The notes beneath the pieces were generated by a model. That model did not search any database. It saw only the letters and a program-made list of their open reading frames with translations, and was not told the DNA's origin. Of a stretch of 64,000 nt of DNA, positions 1 through 12,836 are shown piece by piece. Position 1 is the first letter of the stretch; each line of letters opens with the position of its first letter. The stretch comes from Streptomyces halobius (lineage in GTDB: Bacteria; Actinomycetota; Actinomycetes; Streptomycetales; Streptomycetaceae): NCBI RefSeq assembly GCF_023277745.1, contig NZ_CP086322.1:6448001-6512000 (forward strand). The letters run 5' to 3'. The position numbers and the translations under genes were made by a program.

Positions 1-2
1 GG

Positions 3-68
3 TTCTCCGAGGACCAGCGGGGCGGGAAGCTGCGCTTCTGGGTCGACACACGACGGCAGTCGGCGTAG
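3..68 (+). CDS. C-terminal end of an unidentified upstream gene (partial)
   Basis: The reading frame entering from the left edge is open from base 3 and ends at TAG 66-68. It gives about 21 residues ending in KLRFWVDTRRQSA. It sits 36 bases upstream of the next start on the same strand, so it is probably the end of the preceding gene in the same transcription unit. In Streptomyces a radical-SAM protein often precedes this region, but these residues are too few to identify the family. I assign no function. Confidence 0.4.
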   Translation, partial: FSEDQRGGKLRFWVDTRRQSA

Positions 69-104
69 AAGCATGCAGAGGTACCGGAATTCAGGGGGCG
101 CGGC

Positions 105-1109
105 ATGGAGCGGGGTCGGCATGAGCACGACGAACCGGGCGAAGGCTGTCTGACGCGGCTGGTCCGCGTCCCCGTACGTGTCGTGGTGCTGGTCGTGGTG
201 GTGCCGCTGCGCATGATCTGGGACGTGCTGACGGCCTGCGGGCGAGCGCTGAACCGTACGGTGCTGTCGCCGGTCGGGCGGGCGATCGCCTGGCCGGCGG
301 TCCGGGTGGCCGAGGGCGCGCTCTGGCTGGGCAAGGCGTTCTTCGTCTGGCCGTGGGTGGCGCTGTGGCGGTACGTCCTGGCGCCGGCCGGACGGGGCAT
401 CGCGGTGGCCGCGGTGTTCCTGGCCCGCTATCTCGTGGTCGTCCCGGTGACCTTCCTGGTGCGTTACCTGGTGATCGTGCCCGTGACATTTCTGGTGCGG
501 TATCTGGTGGTCGTTCCGGCGGTGTGGCTGTACCGCACGGTGCTGACGCCGCTCGGCCACGGGCTCGTCCTGCTGGTGCGCGGTATCGGCATGGTCGTCA
601 CCACGCTCGTTCGGTGGATCGTGGTCGTGCCGGCCGTCGCGCTGTGGAGGTATGTGCTGCTGCCGGCCGGACGGGCGCTGGCCGCCGCGGTGACCGTGGT
701 CGTCCGTGAGGTCGGGGACGCGCTCGGGCACTGCTGGCGGGCCGCCGGGTTCCTCTCCCGGGCGGTCGGGCGGTTCCTCGGACGGCTGCTGCGGTGGATC
801 GTCGTCGAGCCGTGCCGCTGGGTGTACCGGAGCGTGCTGACCCCCTTCGGGCACGGCATCCGGGACGGCATCTGGCGGCCGGTGCGCCATGTCCTGCGGG
901 AGGCCGGCCGGGCCACCTCGCGGGCGCTGAGCGCCGCCCGCGAGTCCGCCCGGCAGGCCCGCAAGGAGATCCGGCGCGCCCTGTTCGGCGCCCCCAGGGA
1001 GCCGGTGCGGGCCAAGGCCGCGCAGCCCCGGCGGGAACTGGGCGACTCAGCGGCACGTACTCTAGGTAAGACGTCCGGGCGCGACCTTTCCCCGCCGACG
1101 CGGGGGTGA
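105..1109 (+). CDS. Hypothetical repetitive hydrophobic/arginine-rich membrane protein
   Basis: This 334-residue protein is not a family I can name. It is built from internal repeats: a motif of the form R-x-V-L-x-P-x-G-[RH]-[GA] recurs at about residues 51, 89, 144, 182 and 242, with a spacing near 38 in two intervals. An inner block resembling FLVRYLVVVPVT occurs about three times between residues 105 and 140. Hydrophobic stretches rich in V/L/W are regularly broken by arginines, so the segments look amphipathic or membrane-surface associated rather than classic helices. The C-terminal 90 residues are basic and hydrophilic. The ATG start has AGGGGG six bases upstream. It lies ahead of the TIGR03936 gene, close enough for co-transcription. 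Coding is well supported by codon bias; the function is unknown. Confidence 0.75.
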   Translation: MERGRHEHDEPGEGCLTRLVRVPVRVVVLVVVVPLRMIWDVLTACGRALNRTVLSPVGRAIAWPAVRVAEGALWLGKAFFVWPWVALWRYVLAPAGRGIAVAAVFLARYLVVVPVTFLVRYLVIVPVTFLVRYLVVVPAVWLYRTVLTPLGHGLVLLVRGIGMVVTTLVRWIVVVPAVALWRYVLLPAGRALAAAVTVVVREVGDALGHCWRAAGFLSRAVGRFLGRLLRWIVVEPCRWVYRSVLTPFGHGIRDGIWRPVRHVLREAGRATSRALSAARESARQARKEIRRALFGAPREPVRAKAAQPRRELGDSAARTLGKTSGRDLSPPTRG

Positions 1110-1158
1110 ACCCCGGAGGTGGTGTCTGGTAGCGCCCTCACACCAAGGAGAAGAACCA

Positions 1159-2004
1159 CTGGGCAAGCGACAGCCCGAAGGCCCGCCGCCCGCTCCGGCG
1201 GTGCAGCGCATCCGACTGCGCTACACCAAGCGCGGCCGCCTCCGGTTCACCAGCCACCGCGACTTCCAGCGCGCATTCGAGCGGGCGCTGCGCCGCGCCG
1301 AGGTCCCCATGGCCTATTCGGCGGGCTTCACCCCGCACCCCAAGGTGTCGTACGCCAACGCCGCCCCGACGGGCACCGGCAGCGAGGCCGAGTATCTGGA
1401 GATCCAGCTCGTCGAGCGGCGCGATCCGGAGCGGCTCCGCAAGCTGCTGGACGAGTCGCTGCCGGCGGGGCTCGATGTGGTCGACGCCGTCGAGGCGCGC
1501 ACCAGCGGGCTCGCCGACCGGCTGCAGGCTTCCGTGTGGGAGATCCGGCTCGACGGGGTCGGGGCCGAGGCCTCGGCGCACGCCGTCGAGGCCTTCCTCG
1601 CCGCCGCGGAGGTGCAGGTCGAGCGCCGTACCAAGAACGGCATGCGGGCCTTTGACGCCCGTGCGGCGGTGGCCCGCCTCGAAGCCGACGGGTGCGAGGG
1701 CGATAGGCCCGACGGCAAAGCCTGTGCGATACTGCGGCTGGTTGTTCGGCATCTGACACCTGCCGTACGACCCGACGACGTCCTGTCCGGTCTCCGCGCT
1801 ACGGCCGACCTGGCGCCGCCGGTCCCCGCTGCGGTGACCAGGCTGGCGCAGGGGCTGCTCGATGAGGAGACCGGCACGGTGACCGACCCGCTGGCGCCCG
1901 ACCGCGACGCTGCCACGGCCGCCCCATCCACGGCCGCCGGGCTGAGTGCCGCGAAGGCACCGAGTGGGGTCTCCCCGGCAGTTTCCGGGGAAGGTACCGC
2001 GTAG
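1159..2004 (+). CDS. TIGR03936/DUF2344 family protein, probable CTG start
   Basis: The N-terminal part (about residues 15-60, including RFTSHRDFQRAFERALRR and AGFTPHPK) is the hallmark of the DUF2344/TIGR03936 family, which accompanies radical-SAM proteins and RNase E/G in actinobacteria. Its biochemical role is not established. I place the start at CTG 1159: a strong AAGGAG lies at 1145-1150 with eight bases to the CTG. The added residues (reading GKRQPEGPPPAPAV after the start) match what I remember at the N-terminus of relatives. The first conventional start in frame is GTG 1201, which has no ribosome-binding site and gives 267 rather than 281 residues. The C-terminal 50 residues are low-complexity Ala/Pro/Ser. 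The next gene, rne, follows after 219 bases. Confidence 0.85.
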   Translation: MGKRQPEGPPPAPAVQRIRLRYTKRGRLRFTSHRDFQRAFERALRRAEVPMAYSAGFTPHPKVSYANAAPTGTGSEAEYLEIQLVERRDPERLRKLLDESLPAGLDVVDAVEARTSGLADRLQASVWEIRLDGVGAEASAHAVEAFLAAAEVQVERRTKNGMRAFDARAAVARLEADGCEGDRPDGKACAILRLVVRHLTPAVRPDDVLSGLRATADLAPPVPAAVTRLAQGLLDEETGTVTDPLAPDRDAATAAPSTAAGLSAAKAPSGVSPAVSGEGTA

Positions 2005-2223
2005 GACCGCCGTCGATGCGTCGCCGATCAGCCAGGGCGCCACCCCGGCCCGGCAGACGCACTGACCAGAAGACTTTCGCCGGTACCCGGCCCACGGGCC
2101 CGGCGAGCGAGACGACAGCTCCCGTGCGGCGCCCACGCCCCGGACGGCGGAACCGCGCTCATCACGCGGACCGCGGACGGAATCAGGCGCGGCGCCCGGG
2201 AGCGTGACGGGAGAACCGCCCGC

Positions 2224-6066
<3,843 letters not shown>

Positions 6067-6121
6067 GCACCATCCGGCCGGGGCCGTCGGCGGCAGCGTC
6101 CGTCGGCGGCCCGGGGCCGGT

Positions 6122-6150
6122 TTGACCCCCTGGTCAAGGCCCCGTAACCT
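6122..6150 (+). promoter_or_regulatory. Predicted sigma-70/HrdB promoter for rplU-rpmA
   Basis: TTGACC at 6122-6127 and TAACCT at 6145-6150 are separated by 17 bases, close to the vegetative consensus. The inferred transcript would have about 145 nt of leader before rplU. That leader holds a short hairpin (CTCTCGG...CCGAGAG near 6193-6211) that could be a target for ribosomal-protein feedback. No start site has been mapped here. Confidence 0.55.
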
Positions 6151-6302
6151 TGACCGTCGGTGTCAATGGCACCAAGCCCCTGAGCAAACACCTCTCGGTC
6201 CGCCGAGAGAGGCCGCTCGTCCACTCGGATTCCACGGGTCAATCCCCACCCGTGTGAGCGGCTGGCGTCAGAGGATCGAAACCTAGCGAAAGAGAGTTCC
6301 GC

Positions 6303-6623
6303 GTGTACGCGATCGTGCGCACCGGCGGGCGCCAGCAGAAGGTTGCTGTTGGCGACGTCATCGAGGTTGACCGCATTTCCACCAGCAAGGTCGGCGACAC
6401 CGTCGAGCTCTCCACGCTGCTGGTCGTCGACGGTGACTCGGTCACCAGCGACCCGTGGGTCCTGGCCGGCGTGAAGGTCCAGACCGAGGTCGTGGACCAC
6501 CACAAGGGTGACAAGATCCGGATCCAGAAGTACAAGAACAAGACCGGTTACAAGAAGCGGATCGGCCACCGCCAGCTCCACACGGCGCTGAAGATCACCG
6601 GCATCGACGCTCCGGCGAAGTAA
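6303..6623 (+). CDS. rplU: 50S ribosomal protein L21
   Basis: At 106 residues this is the normal length for bL21. The N-terminus [14 protein letters not shown] and the C-terminal [15 protein letters not shown] are diagnostic. It binds 23S rRNA in the large subunit. The start is GTG 6303, preceded by a purine-rich GAAAGAGAG. rpmA begins 15 bases after the stop, so the two are translated from one transcript, as in nearly all bacteria. The promoter at 6122-6150 serves both. Confidence 0.98.
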   Translation: MYAIVRTGGRQQKVAVGDVIEVDRISTSKVGDTVELSTLLVVDGDSVTSDPWVLAGVKVQTEVVDHHKGDKIRIQKYKNKTGYKKRIGHRQLHTALKITGIDAPAK

Positions 6624-6637
6624 GGGACTGAGAAGAC

Positions 6638-6895
6638 ATGGCACACAAGAAGGGCGCATCGTCCACCCGGAACGGTCGCGATTCCAACGCCCAGCGGCTC
6701 GGTGTGAAGCGCTTCGGCGGTCAGACCGTCCTCGCCGGTGAGATCCTGGTCCGCCAGCGTGGCACCCACTTCCACCCGGGCACCGGCGTCGGCCGTGGCG
6801 GCGACGACACGCTGTTCGCCCTGCAGCCGGGTGCGGTGAGGTTCGGTACCCACCGTGGCCGCAAGGTCGTGAACATCGTCCCGGTCGCTGAGTAA
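6638..6895 (+). CDS. rpmA: 50S ribosomal protein L27
   Basis: At 85 residues this has full bL27 length. It begins [20 protein letters not shown], so the N-terminal tail that reaches toward the peptidyl-transferase centre is present from the initiator, with no leader needing proteolytic removal as in Firmicutes. The core [20 protein letters not shown] is typical. An AAGGGACTGAGAAG stretch precedes the ATG. A strong hairpin follows at 6964-7006, separating this pair from obg. Confidence 0.98.
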   Translation: MAHKKGASSTRNGRDSNAQRLGVKRFGGQTVLAGEILVRQRGTHFHPGTGVGRGGDDTLFALQPGAVRFGTHRGRKVVNIVPVAE

Positions 6896-6963
6896 TCAGC
6901 CCCGGACGCACGCAGCAACGGGCTGCGGCCCGGGGGCGTCCCCCGGGCCGCACAGCCTCCGAG

Positions 6964-7006
6964 GGCGGACCGCCTTTTCCCGTGGACGCGGGAAGGCCGG
7001 TCCGCC
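6964..7006 (+). terminator. Hairpin terminator after rpmA
   Basis: GGCGGACC at 6964-6971 pairs with GGTCCGCC at 6999-7006. The inner arms GCCTTTTCCCG and CGCGGGAAGGC pair as well, giving a stem of nearly 20 bp with one bulged base around a TGGA loop. There is no U-tract, which is common for Streptomyces terminators. Confidence 0.6.
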
Positions 7007-7128
7007 TTCGGCGTGTTACCACTGAGACATCCGCTTGCCGCTGGGACAACCGCTGACCACGGGGAGACCGGCGGAGCAGTCACCCGCGGAGCACCGCGAC
7101 ATTCCCGCATGACCTGGAGGCACCCACC

Positions 7129-8565
7129 ATGACCACCTTCGTGGACCGCGTCGAGCTGCACGTCGCCGCGGGTAACGGAGGCCACGGCTGTGCCTCCGTT
7201 CACCGTGAGAAGTTCAAGCCGCTCGGCGGACCGGACGGCGGCAACGGCGGCCGCGGCGGCGATGTGATCCTGGTCGTCGACCAGGACGTCACCACGCTCC
7301 TCGACTATCACCACCACCCGCACCGCAAGGCCACCAACGGCCAGCCGGGCGCGGGCGACAACCGCGAGGGCAAGAACGGCAAGGACCTGGTCCTGCCGGT
7401 GCCGGACGGCACGGTCGTGCTCGACAGGAACGGCGAGGTCCTCGCCGACCTGATCGGTCAGGGCACCACGTTCGTGGCGGGCCAGGGCGGCCGCGGCGGC
7501 CTCGGCAACGCCGCGCTGGCCTCCGCCCGCCGCAAGGCCCCCGGTTTCGCGCTGCTCGGCGAGCCCGGAGAGACCCGCGACATCGTGCTGGAGCTGAAGA
7601 CCGTCGCGGATGTCGCGCTGGTCGGCTACCCCAGCGCCGGGAAGTCGTCGCTGATCTCGGTGCTCTCCGCCGCCAAGCCGAAGATCGCGGACTACCCCTT
7701 CACGACTCTGGTGCCCAACCTCGGCGTGGTGACCGCCGGTTCGACGGTCTACACCATCGCGGACGTGCCGGGCCTGATCCCGGGCGCCAGCCAGGGCAAG
7801 GGGCTGGGCCTGGAGTTCCTGCGCCATGTGGAGCGCTGCGAGGTGCTGGTGCACGTCCTGGACACCGCGACCCTGGAGTCCGACCGCGACCCGGTCTCCG
7901 ACCTCGACAGGATCGAGGCGGAGCTGGCCGAGTACGGCGGTTTGGACAACCGGCCGCGGGTGGTCGTCCTCAACAAGATCGACATCCCGGACGGCAAGGA
8001 TCTCGCCGACATGATCCGCCCCGACCTGGAGGAGCGCGGCTACCGCGTCTTCGAGGTCTCGGCAGTCGCCCACCTGGGCCTGAAGGAGCTGTCCTTCGCG
8101 CTCGCCGACATCGTGGCCACGGCCCGCGCCGCCAAGCCCGTCCAGGAGGCCACCCGGATCGTGATCCGGCCCAAGGCCGTGGACGACGCCGGCTTCACGG
8201 TCACGCGGGAGGGCGACGGCTTCTTCCGCGTACGGGGCGAGAAGCCCGAACGCTGGGTCCGCCAGACCGACTTCAACAACGACGAGGCGGTCGGGTACCT
8301 CGCCGACCGGCTCAACCGGCTCGGCGTCGAGGACGCGCTCCTCAAGGCCGGCGCGCGCGCCATGGACGGTGTGGCGATCGGCCCCGAGGACAACGCCGTG
8401 GTCTTCGACTGGGAGCCGACGATGGCGGCCGGCGCGGAGATGCTGGGCCGGCGCGGTGAGGACCACCGCATGGAGGCCCCCCGACCGGCCGCCCAGCGCC
8501 GCCGCGACCGCGACGCGGCGCGGGACGATGCGACCCAGGAGTACGAGGAGTTCCGGCCGTTCTGA
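7129..8565 (+). CDS. obgE: Obg family GTPase (CgtA)
   Basis: This 478-residue GTPase is involved in large-subunit assembly and, in Streptomyces, in the onset of differentiation. The glycine-rich Obg fold covers about residues 1-160 ([10 protein letters not shown] and [10 protein letters not shown] are visible). The G domain follows, with the P-loop GYPSAGKSS at 166-174, the G3 motif [10 protein letters not shown] near 213 and G4 NKID at 282-285. A C-terminal OCT-type domain occupies about 335-425. The last 50 residues are basic/acidic and variable. The ATG is preceded by CTGGAGG at good spacing. A 14-bp hairpin at 8784-8814 closes the unit. Confidence 0.97.
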   Translation: MTTFVDRVELHVAAGNGGHGCASVHREKFKPLGGPDGGNGGRGGDVILVVDQDVTTLLDYHHHPHRKATNGQPGAGDNREGKNGKDLVLPVPDGTVVLDRNGEVLADLIGQGTTFVAGQGGRGGLGNAALASARRKAPGFALLGEPGETRDIVLELKTVADVALVGYPSAGKSSLISVLSAAKPKIADYPFTTLVPNLGVVTAGSTVYTIADVPGLIPGASQGKGLGLEFLRHVERCEVLVHVLDTATLESDRDPVSDLDRIEAELAEYGGLDNRPRVVVLNKIDIPDGKDLADMIRPDLEERGYRVFEVSAVAHLGLKELSFALADIVATARAAKPVQEATRIVIRPKAVDDAGFTVTREGDGFFRVRGEKPERWVRQTDFNNDEAVGYLADRLNRLGVEDALLKAGARAMDGVAIGPEDNAVVFDWEPTMAAGAEMLGRRGEDHRMEAPRPAAQRRRDRDAARDDATQEYEEFRPF

Positions 8566-8783
8566 AGGGCGTCCGGGGTCTGGCGGTTCCGGCCGTTCCG
8601 GCCTGCGGAGGCACCGCGGTCGACCTGCGCCTGCACGGAGGCTGACCTACGTGGTGACCTACGTGCTGACCTGCGTATCGGGCCCACCGGCAGGCGCACC
8701 CTCCGCAGGAGACCAGCCCGCGTAGTGAAGCCGGCCCCGGCACGAAGAGCCCTCCGCGGCGAGCCGCTCCCCACAACCCCAAC

Positions 8784-8814
8784 AGGCCCCCGGGAGGAAC
8801 CCTCCCGGGGGCCT
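8784..8814. terminator. Bidirectional hairpin between convergent genes
   Basis: A perfect 14-bp stem, AGGCCCCCGGGAGG (8784-8797) with CCTCCCGGGGGCCT (8801-8814), has a three-base AAC loop. It lies between obgE (+) and the polymer transferase gene (-) and can act on both strands. The rest of 8566-8864 shows no gene. Confidence 0.7.
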
Positions 8815-8864
8815 GGCGTTCGTTCGGGGCCGGCCGTGCGCGGCCCTGAGCGCCCGTCTGCGGG

Positions 8865-10952
8865 CTAGACGGCGGCCGGTGCGTCCGAGGCGCCGTTGGA
8901 CTCGCGTTCGGCCGCCTGAGGGGCTTTCACGTCCTCCTGAGAGCGCTGTCCGGGGATGCCGGCCAGTCGGCTCTCCATGCGCAGGCGGCGTTCGTCGGCC
9001 TTGGCGCACAGGTTCAGCGCGGCCTGGTTGAAGCGCACCAGGGACGGCGGGTCCGAGGGGCCGAGCAGATGTTCCTTGAGCTCCGCGCGCGCCTCGGCGA
9101 GGGTGTCCAGCTCCGGGTCGCGGACCGCGTCGAGGAGACCGGCCACACCGTCCGCCTCGGGGGTGAGGATGGTCGCCGCCCGCACGGTCGGGAAGTTCGC
9201 CCGGAACTCGTCCTCACTCATCCCGGAGGTGTTGGCGACCGCGTACGGCTTCTCGCTGCTCAGGTAGTCGGAGACGACGCTGGAGACATCGCTGATCAGC
9301 ACGTCCGCCTGGTTGAAGCAGGAGAAGATGCCGGGGCGGGCGTCGGTGACGATGTGGTGCTCCCACTCGGGGAACGCGTTCCAGTACGCCTCCTCCCAGG
9401 CGGCCACGGCGGCGTCCACGGCGGCGGAGCGGCCCTCGGGCGGGGTGCTCTGCAGCCGCATCCGCTCCAGCTCGTCCGCGCTCTTGCGGAAGGCGGAGGT
9501 GGTCAGCGCCTGGAGTTCCTCGGTGCGGCGGGCCAGTTCGGCGGCGGCCTCGGGGCCGGGCCGCGTGCCGTCGCGTCGCTCGTCGGCTTCCGCGATCATC
9601 GCCTGGATACGGGCGTTGGCGGCGCCCGCCCGGGGATCGACGGAGCCGGTCATCGGGTGCGGCTTGTAGAGCAGCCGCACGTTCTCGTCGGCGAGCAGTT
9701 CCCGGACGATGTTCTCGCCGGCCAGGATCACCGAGGTGTTGCCCGGGTTGCCGTCCCAGCCCTCCCAGGTCGGGGCGTACAGCACGGTGGTGAAGCGGCC
9801 GGCCGGGGCGCCCTGGTAGGGCTGGATCGGCGCCAGCTGCGGGCGGCCGACCTCGACGACGTCCTTGTCCTCGACACCGATGTCGGCGAGCTGGTAGCGG
9901 TCGCGGGCCGCGGGGCCGGCCACCCACACCTCGTCGTACGCCTTCGCGTACGGGTTGCAGGAGGACAGCTTGTCGCTCTCGCCGTGGTTGGTGAAGGCGT
10001 GCTTGATGGAGGGGATGCGCAGGATCTGCGAGGTCTTGCCGGAGTTCGCCGGGTGCAGCAGCACCTTGAGCGTGGAGTGCTCCAGGCGCATCAGGTTGGC
10101 GACCTTGGGGATGCAGACGATCGGGATGTCCGTGGCCTCGATCTTCTGCACCATGAAGCGCTCGCGGAGCACGATGATCGGGTTGCCGTCCAGGTCGGCG
10201 AGGGTGCTCAGCCACATGTTGGCCTGGTAGGCGGACGAGGAGCCGCCGGAGAAGTACATGCCGACGGTCGGCCGGTACTCGGCCAGCCAGTTGTCCAGCC
10301 ACTCCAGCGCGCGCTGCTCACCGACCGCACGCTTCTTCGGCAGCAGCCAGGTGCCCAGGTAGACCGTGCCGCTCGTGGAGAGTGCCAGGGAGACGGCCAG
10401 GCCGATGCCGCCCCAGTACGCGTCCGTGGTGATCGTGGTGAGCATCATGCCGGTCGTGGTCGGTACCGAGAAGCGCAGCAGCCGTCGGCCCGTCTGGCGG
10501 GAGAGGATGCGCGGCGGGGCGTCGGACAGGCCCAGCGCCGAGGCGTCGATGTTCCGCGTCACGAACGGCAGGGCGCGGGTCCTGCGGACCAGCACCGCGA
10601 CCGCCTGGCACACGAAGTGCGTGCCGTAGAACAGCAGCAGGGTGATGGTCAGCGGCGCCTGCTCGTTGAGCGGGTTGATGCCGTCGATGTGCAGCAGGCC
10701 GACCAGTATCAGCATGTCGCGCAGCAGCTGGCGCACGGTGACGTCGAAGCGGATCCGCCCGAGCACGGAGAGCAGGCCGGGTTGCGTGTGCTGGAGGATC
10801 AGGTCGAGACCGAGGTTCACCACCGAGGCGGCGATGAACAGCGGAATGACGGGAAGCAGCGCACCGAGCAGCTGGGCGATGAACGCGACCATCATCGCGA
10901 AGAGTGCCGCGAGCTGAACGACTCGGCGTGGGGCGATTCCGGCGGAAGGCAC
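8865..10952 (-). CDS. Membrane-anchored CDP-glycerol:glycerophosphate glycerophosphotransferase-like protein
   Basis: This 695-residue protein has a hydrophobic N-terminal third with about five to six membrane segments (residues 12-50, 75-125, 165-205). A cytoplasmic domain of the TagB/TagF type follows. Support for the family is the histidine motif TNHGESDK (H323-D327 region) and the C-terminal ISDVSSVVSDYLSSEKPYAV. That fold moves glycerol- or ribitol-phosphate units onto wall polymers; the exact polymer is not shown here. The start is GTG 10952, with AGGAG about eight bases upstream on the minus strand. The gene stands alone and converges on obgE. A promoter candidate is at 11060-11089. 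The last about 40 residues are low complexity. Confidence 0.85.
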   Translation of the reverse strand: MPSAGIAPRRVVQLAALFAMMVAFIAQLLGALLPVIPLFIAASVVNLGLDLILQHTQPGLLSVLGRIRFDVTVRQLLRDMLILVGLLHIDGINPLNEQAPLTITLLLFYGTHFVCQAVAVLVRRTRALPFVTRNIDASALGLSDAPPRILSRQTGRRLLRFSVPTTTGMMLTTITTDAYWGGIGLAVSLALSTSGTVYLGTWLLPKKRAVGEQRALEWLDNWLAEYRPTVGMYFSGGSSSAYQANMWLSTLADLDGNPIIVLRERFMVQKIEATDIPIVCIPKVANLMRLEHSTLKVLLHPANSGKTSQILRIPSIKHAFTNHGESDKLSSCNPYAKAYDEVWVAGPAARDRYQLADIGVEDKDVVEVGRPQLAPIQPYQGAPAGRFTTVLYAPTWEGWDGNPGNTSVILAGENIVRELLADENVRLLYKPHPMTGSVDPRAGAANARIQAMIAEADERRDGTRPGPEAAAELARRTEELQALTTSAFRKSADELERMRLQSTPPEGRSAAVDAAVAAWEEAYWNAFPEWEHHIVTDARPGIFSCFNQADVLISDVSSVVSDYLSSEKPYAVANTSGMSEDEFRANFPTVRAATILTPEADGVAGLLDAVRDPELDTLAEARAELKEHLLGPSDPPSLVRFNQAALNLCAKADERRLRMESRLAGIPGQRSQEDVKAPQAAERESNGASDAPAAV

Positions 10953-11412
10953 GGGGGAGGGCTCCTGGCAGCAAGAAGGTCAGGGGGTGGCCGTGGGGGG
11001 CGGCCGGGTCCCGCGCTGCGACGCCGCCGGAGCGGCGATACGGGACCGATGGACACCCGACCGTATGACCTTGTTGGCCTTGGTGACAATCTGCTGTGGC
11101 TCTCATCACCGCGAAGCGGACCAATCGAACGCAACCCTTTGGCTGCTTCGTCCGTCTTAGGGGAATTCAAGGCGTCGGACATACCCCGGTAAGGGCCCCG
11201 CAGGCCGCCGACGGTACCCGGCGGAGGCGGCCGGGAGACGCCCCGCGGCGTCCAGCAGGGCGTCCGCCAGGCGAAACCGCGGCGCGGTTGTCGGCGGGCT
11301 GCCGTAGATTGCGGCCGTAGGGCAGCTGTACGGACTCCCGTGGACTTCCGTACAGGGGCGGATTCGCGAGCACAGGGGTATGCAGGTGGCAGGCGCGGCA
11401 GAAGGCGCACGT
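10953..11412. other. Divergent intergenic region, polymer transferase / proB
   Basis: This 460-base stretch between divergent genes contains no convincing coding frame. It holds the leftward promoter candidate at 11060-11089 and an isolated TAGATT near 11303. An in-frame ATG at 11380 could extend proB by 11 residues but lacks a spaced ribosome-binding site. Confidence 0.5.
11060..11089 (-). promoter_or_regulatory. Predicted promoter for the polymer transferase gene
   Basis: On the minus strand TTGTCA (11089-11084) and TACGGT (11065-11060) are 18 bases apart. This resembles the TTGAC / TAg(A/G)(A/G)T pattern of vegetative Streptomyces promoters and leaves about 100 nt of leader to the GTG at 10952. 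Confidence 0.4.
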
Positions 11413-12567
11413 ATGAGTGAGGGGGCGGCCCGGAGGGCCTCGGCCGAGGGCGGCGGGCGACGGGAGGACGTCGCGGACGCCCGCAGGATCGTGGTGAAGG
11501 TCGGTTCGTCCTCACTGACCACGGCCGCCGGAGGGCTGGACGCGGACCGCGTCGACGCGCTGGTGGATGTGCTGTCCAAGCACCAGGACAAGGAGATCGT
11601 GCTGGTCTCCTCCGGTGCCATCGCGGCCGGCCTGGCCCCCCTGGGGCTGGACCGGCGCCCCCGGGACCTGGCCCGGCAGCAGGCCGCCGCCAGCGTCGGC
11701 CAGGGCCTGCTGGTCGCCCGCTACACCGCGTCCTTCGCGCGCTACGGCCGCCGGGTCGGCCAGGTCCTGCTGACCTCCGACGACACCAGCCGCCGGGCCC
11801 ACTACCGCAACGCCTGCCGGACGCTGGACCAGCTGCTGGCCATGGGCGCGGTGCCGGTCGTGAACGAGAACGACACCGTCGCCACCGACGAGATCCGGTT
11901 CGGCGACAACGACCGGCTGGCGGCGCTGGTCGCCCATCTCGTCCGCGCCGACCTGCTGATCCTGCTCTCCGACGTGGACGGCCTCTACGACGGCGACCCG
12001 TCCACCCCGGGCACCTCGCGGATAGCCGAGGTGCGCAGCCCGAAGGACCTGGAGGGTATCTCCATCGGCAGCGCCGGCAAGGCCGGGGTCGGCACCGGCG
12101 GCATGGTCACCAAGGTCGAGGCGGCCCGGATCGCGGCCGCGGCCGGCATCCCCGTGATCCTCACCTCCACGGTGCACGCCGCGGACGCGCTGGCCGGCGG
12201 GCGCACCGGCACCCACTTCCTGCGCACCGGCCGGCGCTCCGCCGACCGGTTGCTGTGGCTCGCGCACGCCTCCACACCGCGCGGTGCGCTCGTCCTGGAC
12301 GACGGGGCGGTGCACGCCGTCCTGGAGCGGAAGTCCTCGCTGCTGCCCGCCGGTATCGCCTCGGTCGAGGGGGAGTTCTCGGCCGGGGATCCGGTGGAGC
12401 TGCGGGACGGCAGCGGCCGCGCGGTGGCCCGTGGGGTGGTCAATTTCGACGCCCGGGAAATCCCTCGTTTGATGGGTCGCTCGACCCGCGATCTGGCCCG
12501 TGAGCTGGGGCCGGCGTATGAGCGGGAGGTCGTGCACCGGGACGATCTGGTCCTGCTGCACCACTGA
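11413..12567 (+). CDS. proB: Glutamate 5-kinase (ProB) with PUA domain
   Basis: This enzyme phosphorylates glutamate to gamma-glutamyl phosphate, the first step of proline synthesis. The amino-acid kinase domain spans about residues 25-275, with VVKVGSSSLTT at the nucleotide site, VLVSSGAIAAG, and VVNENDTVATDEIRFGDND for substrate binding. A PUA domain follows (about 290-370). I choose ATG 11413 (384 residues) because AGAAGG lies seven bases upstream; ATG 11380 would also be in frame. proA, the next pathway enzyme, is 1 kb downstream behind one small gene, so the pair is not tightly operonic here. Confidence 0.95.
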   Translation: MSEGAARRASAEGGGRREDVADARRIVVKVGSSSLTTAAGGLDADRVDALVDVLSKHQDKEIVLVSSGAIAAGLAPLGLDRRPRDLARQQAAASVGQGLLVARYTASFARYGRRVGQVLLTSDDTSRRAHYRNACRTLDQLLAMGAVPVVNENDTVATDEIRFGDNDRLAALVAHLVRADLLILLSDVDGLYDGDPSTPGTSRIAEVRSPKDLEGISIGSAGKAGVGTGGMVTKVEAARIAAAAGIPVILTSTVHAADALAGGRTGTHFLRTGRRSADRLLWLAHASTPRGALVLDDGAVHAVLERKSSLLPAGIASVEGEFSAGDPVELRDGSGRAVARGVVNFDAREIPRLMGRSTRDLARELGPAYEREVVHRDDLVLLHH

Positions 12568-12721
12568 GGCCGGACGGCCGGCCTGCCGCGCCACTGACGG
12601 CCGTCACAGCGGGAAAACACCCGGGGCGCCGTCCGGACCGCGCGGCGAAGTCCAGCCTTTCCTTGGGGACCTTCGCGAAAACGCCCCCGCGACGGCCCGC
12701 GGGCTGGTCAACTTTGTTGCG

Positions 12722-12745
12722 GGGCGCCGTAGGGGAGCGGCGCCC
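12722..12745 (+). terminator. Hairpin downstream of proB
   Basis: GGGCGCCG (12722-12729) pairs with CGGCGCCC (12738-12745) across an eight-base loop. It sits about 155 bases after the proB stop in an otherwise featureless 269-base gap and may end or attenuate proB transcription. Confidence 0.4.
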
Positions 12746-12836
12746 GTGGCGCGACAGCGCACACGCCGAGGAACGACCGCACCATTCGGCTCCGCACCCC
12801 CGAGGGCGGAGCGCACCGCATCACAGGAGGCCGCCG

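Noticed and set aside
11303..11308. TAGATT as a proB -10 box
   Set aside because: The nearest TTGTCG is only 11 bases upstream, too close for a promoter.
12663..12836. TTG start that would lengthen the proB-proA intergenic protein by 58 residues
   Set aside because: No ribosome-binding site and arginine-rich low complexity, whereas GTG 12837 has a perfect AGGAGG.
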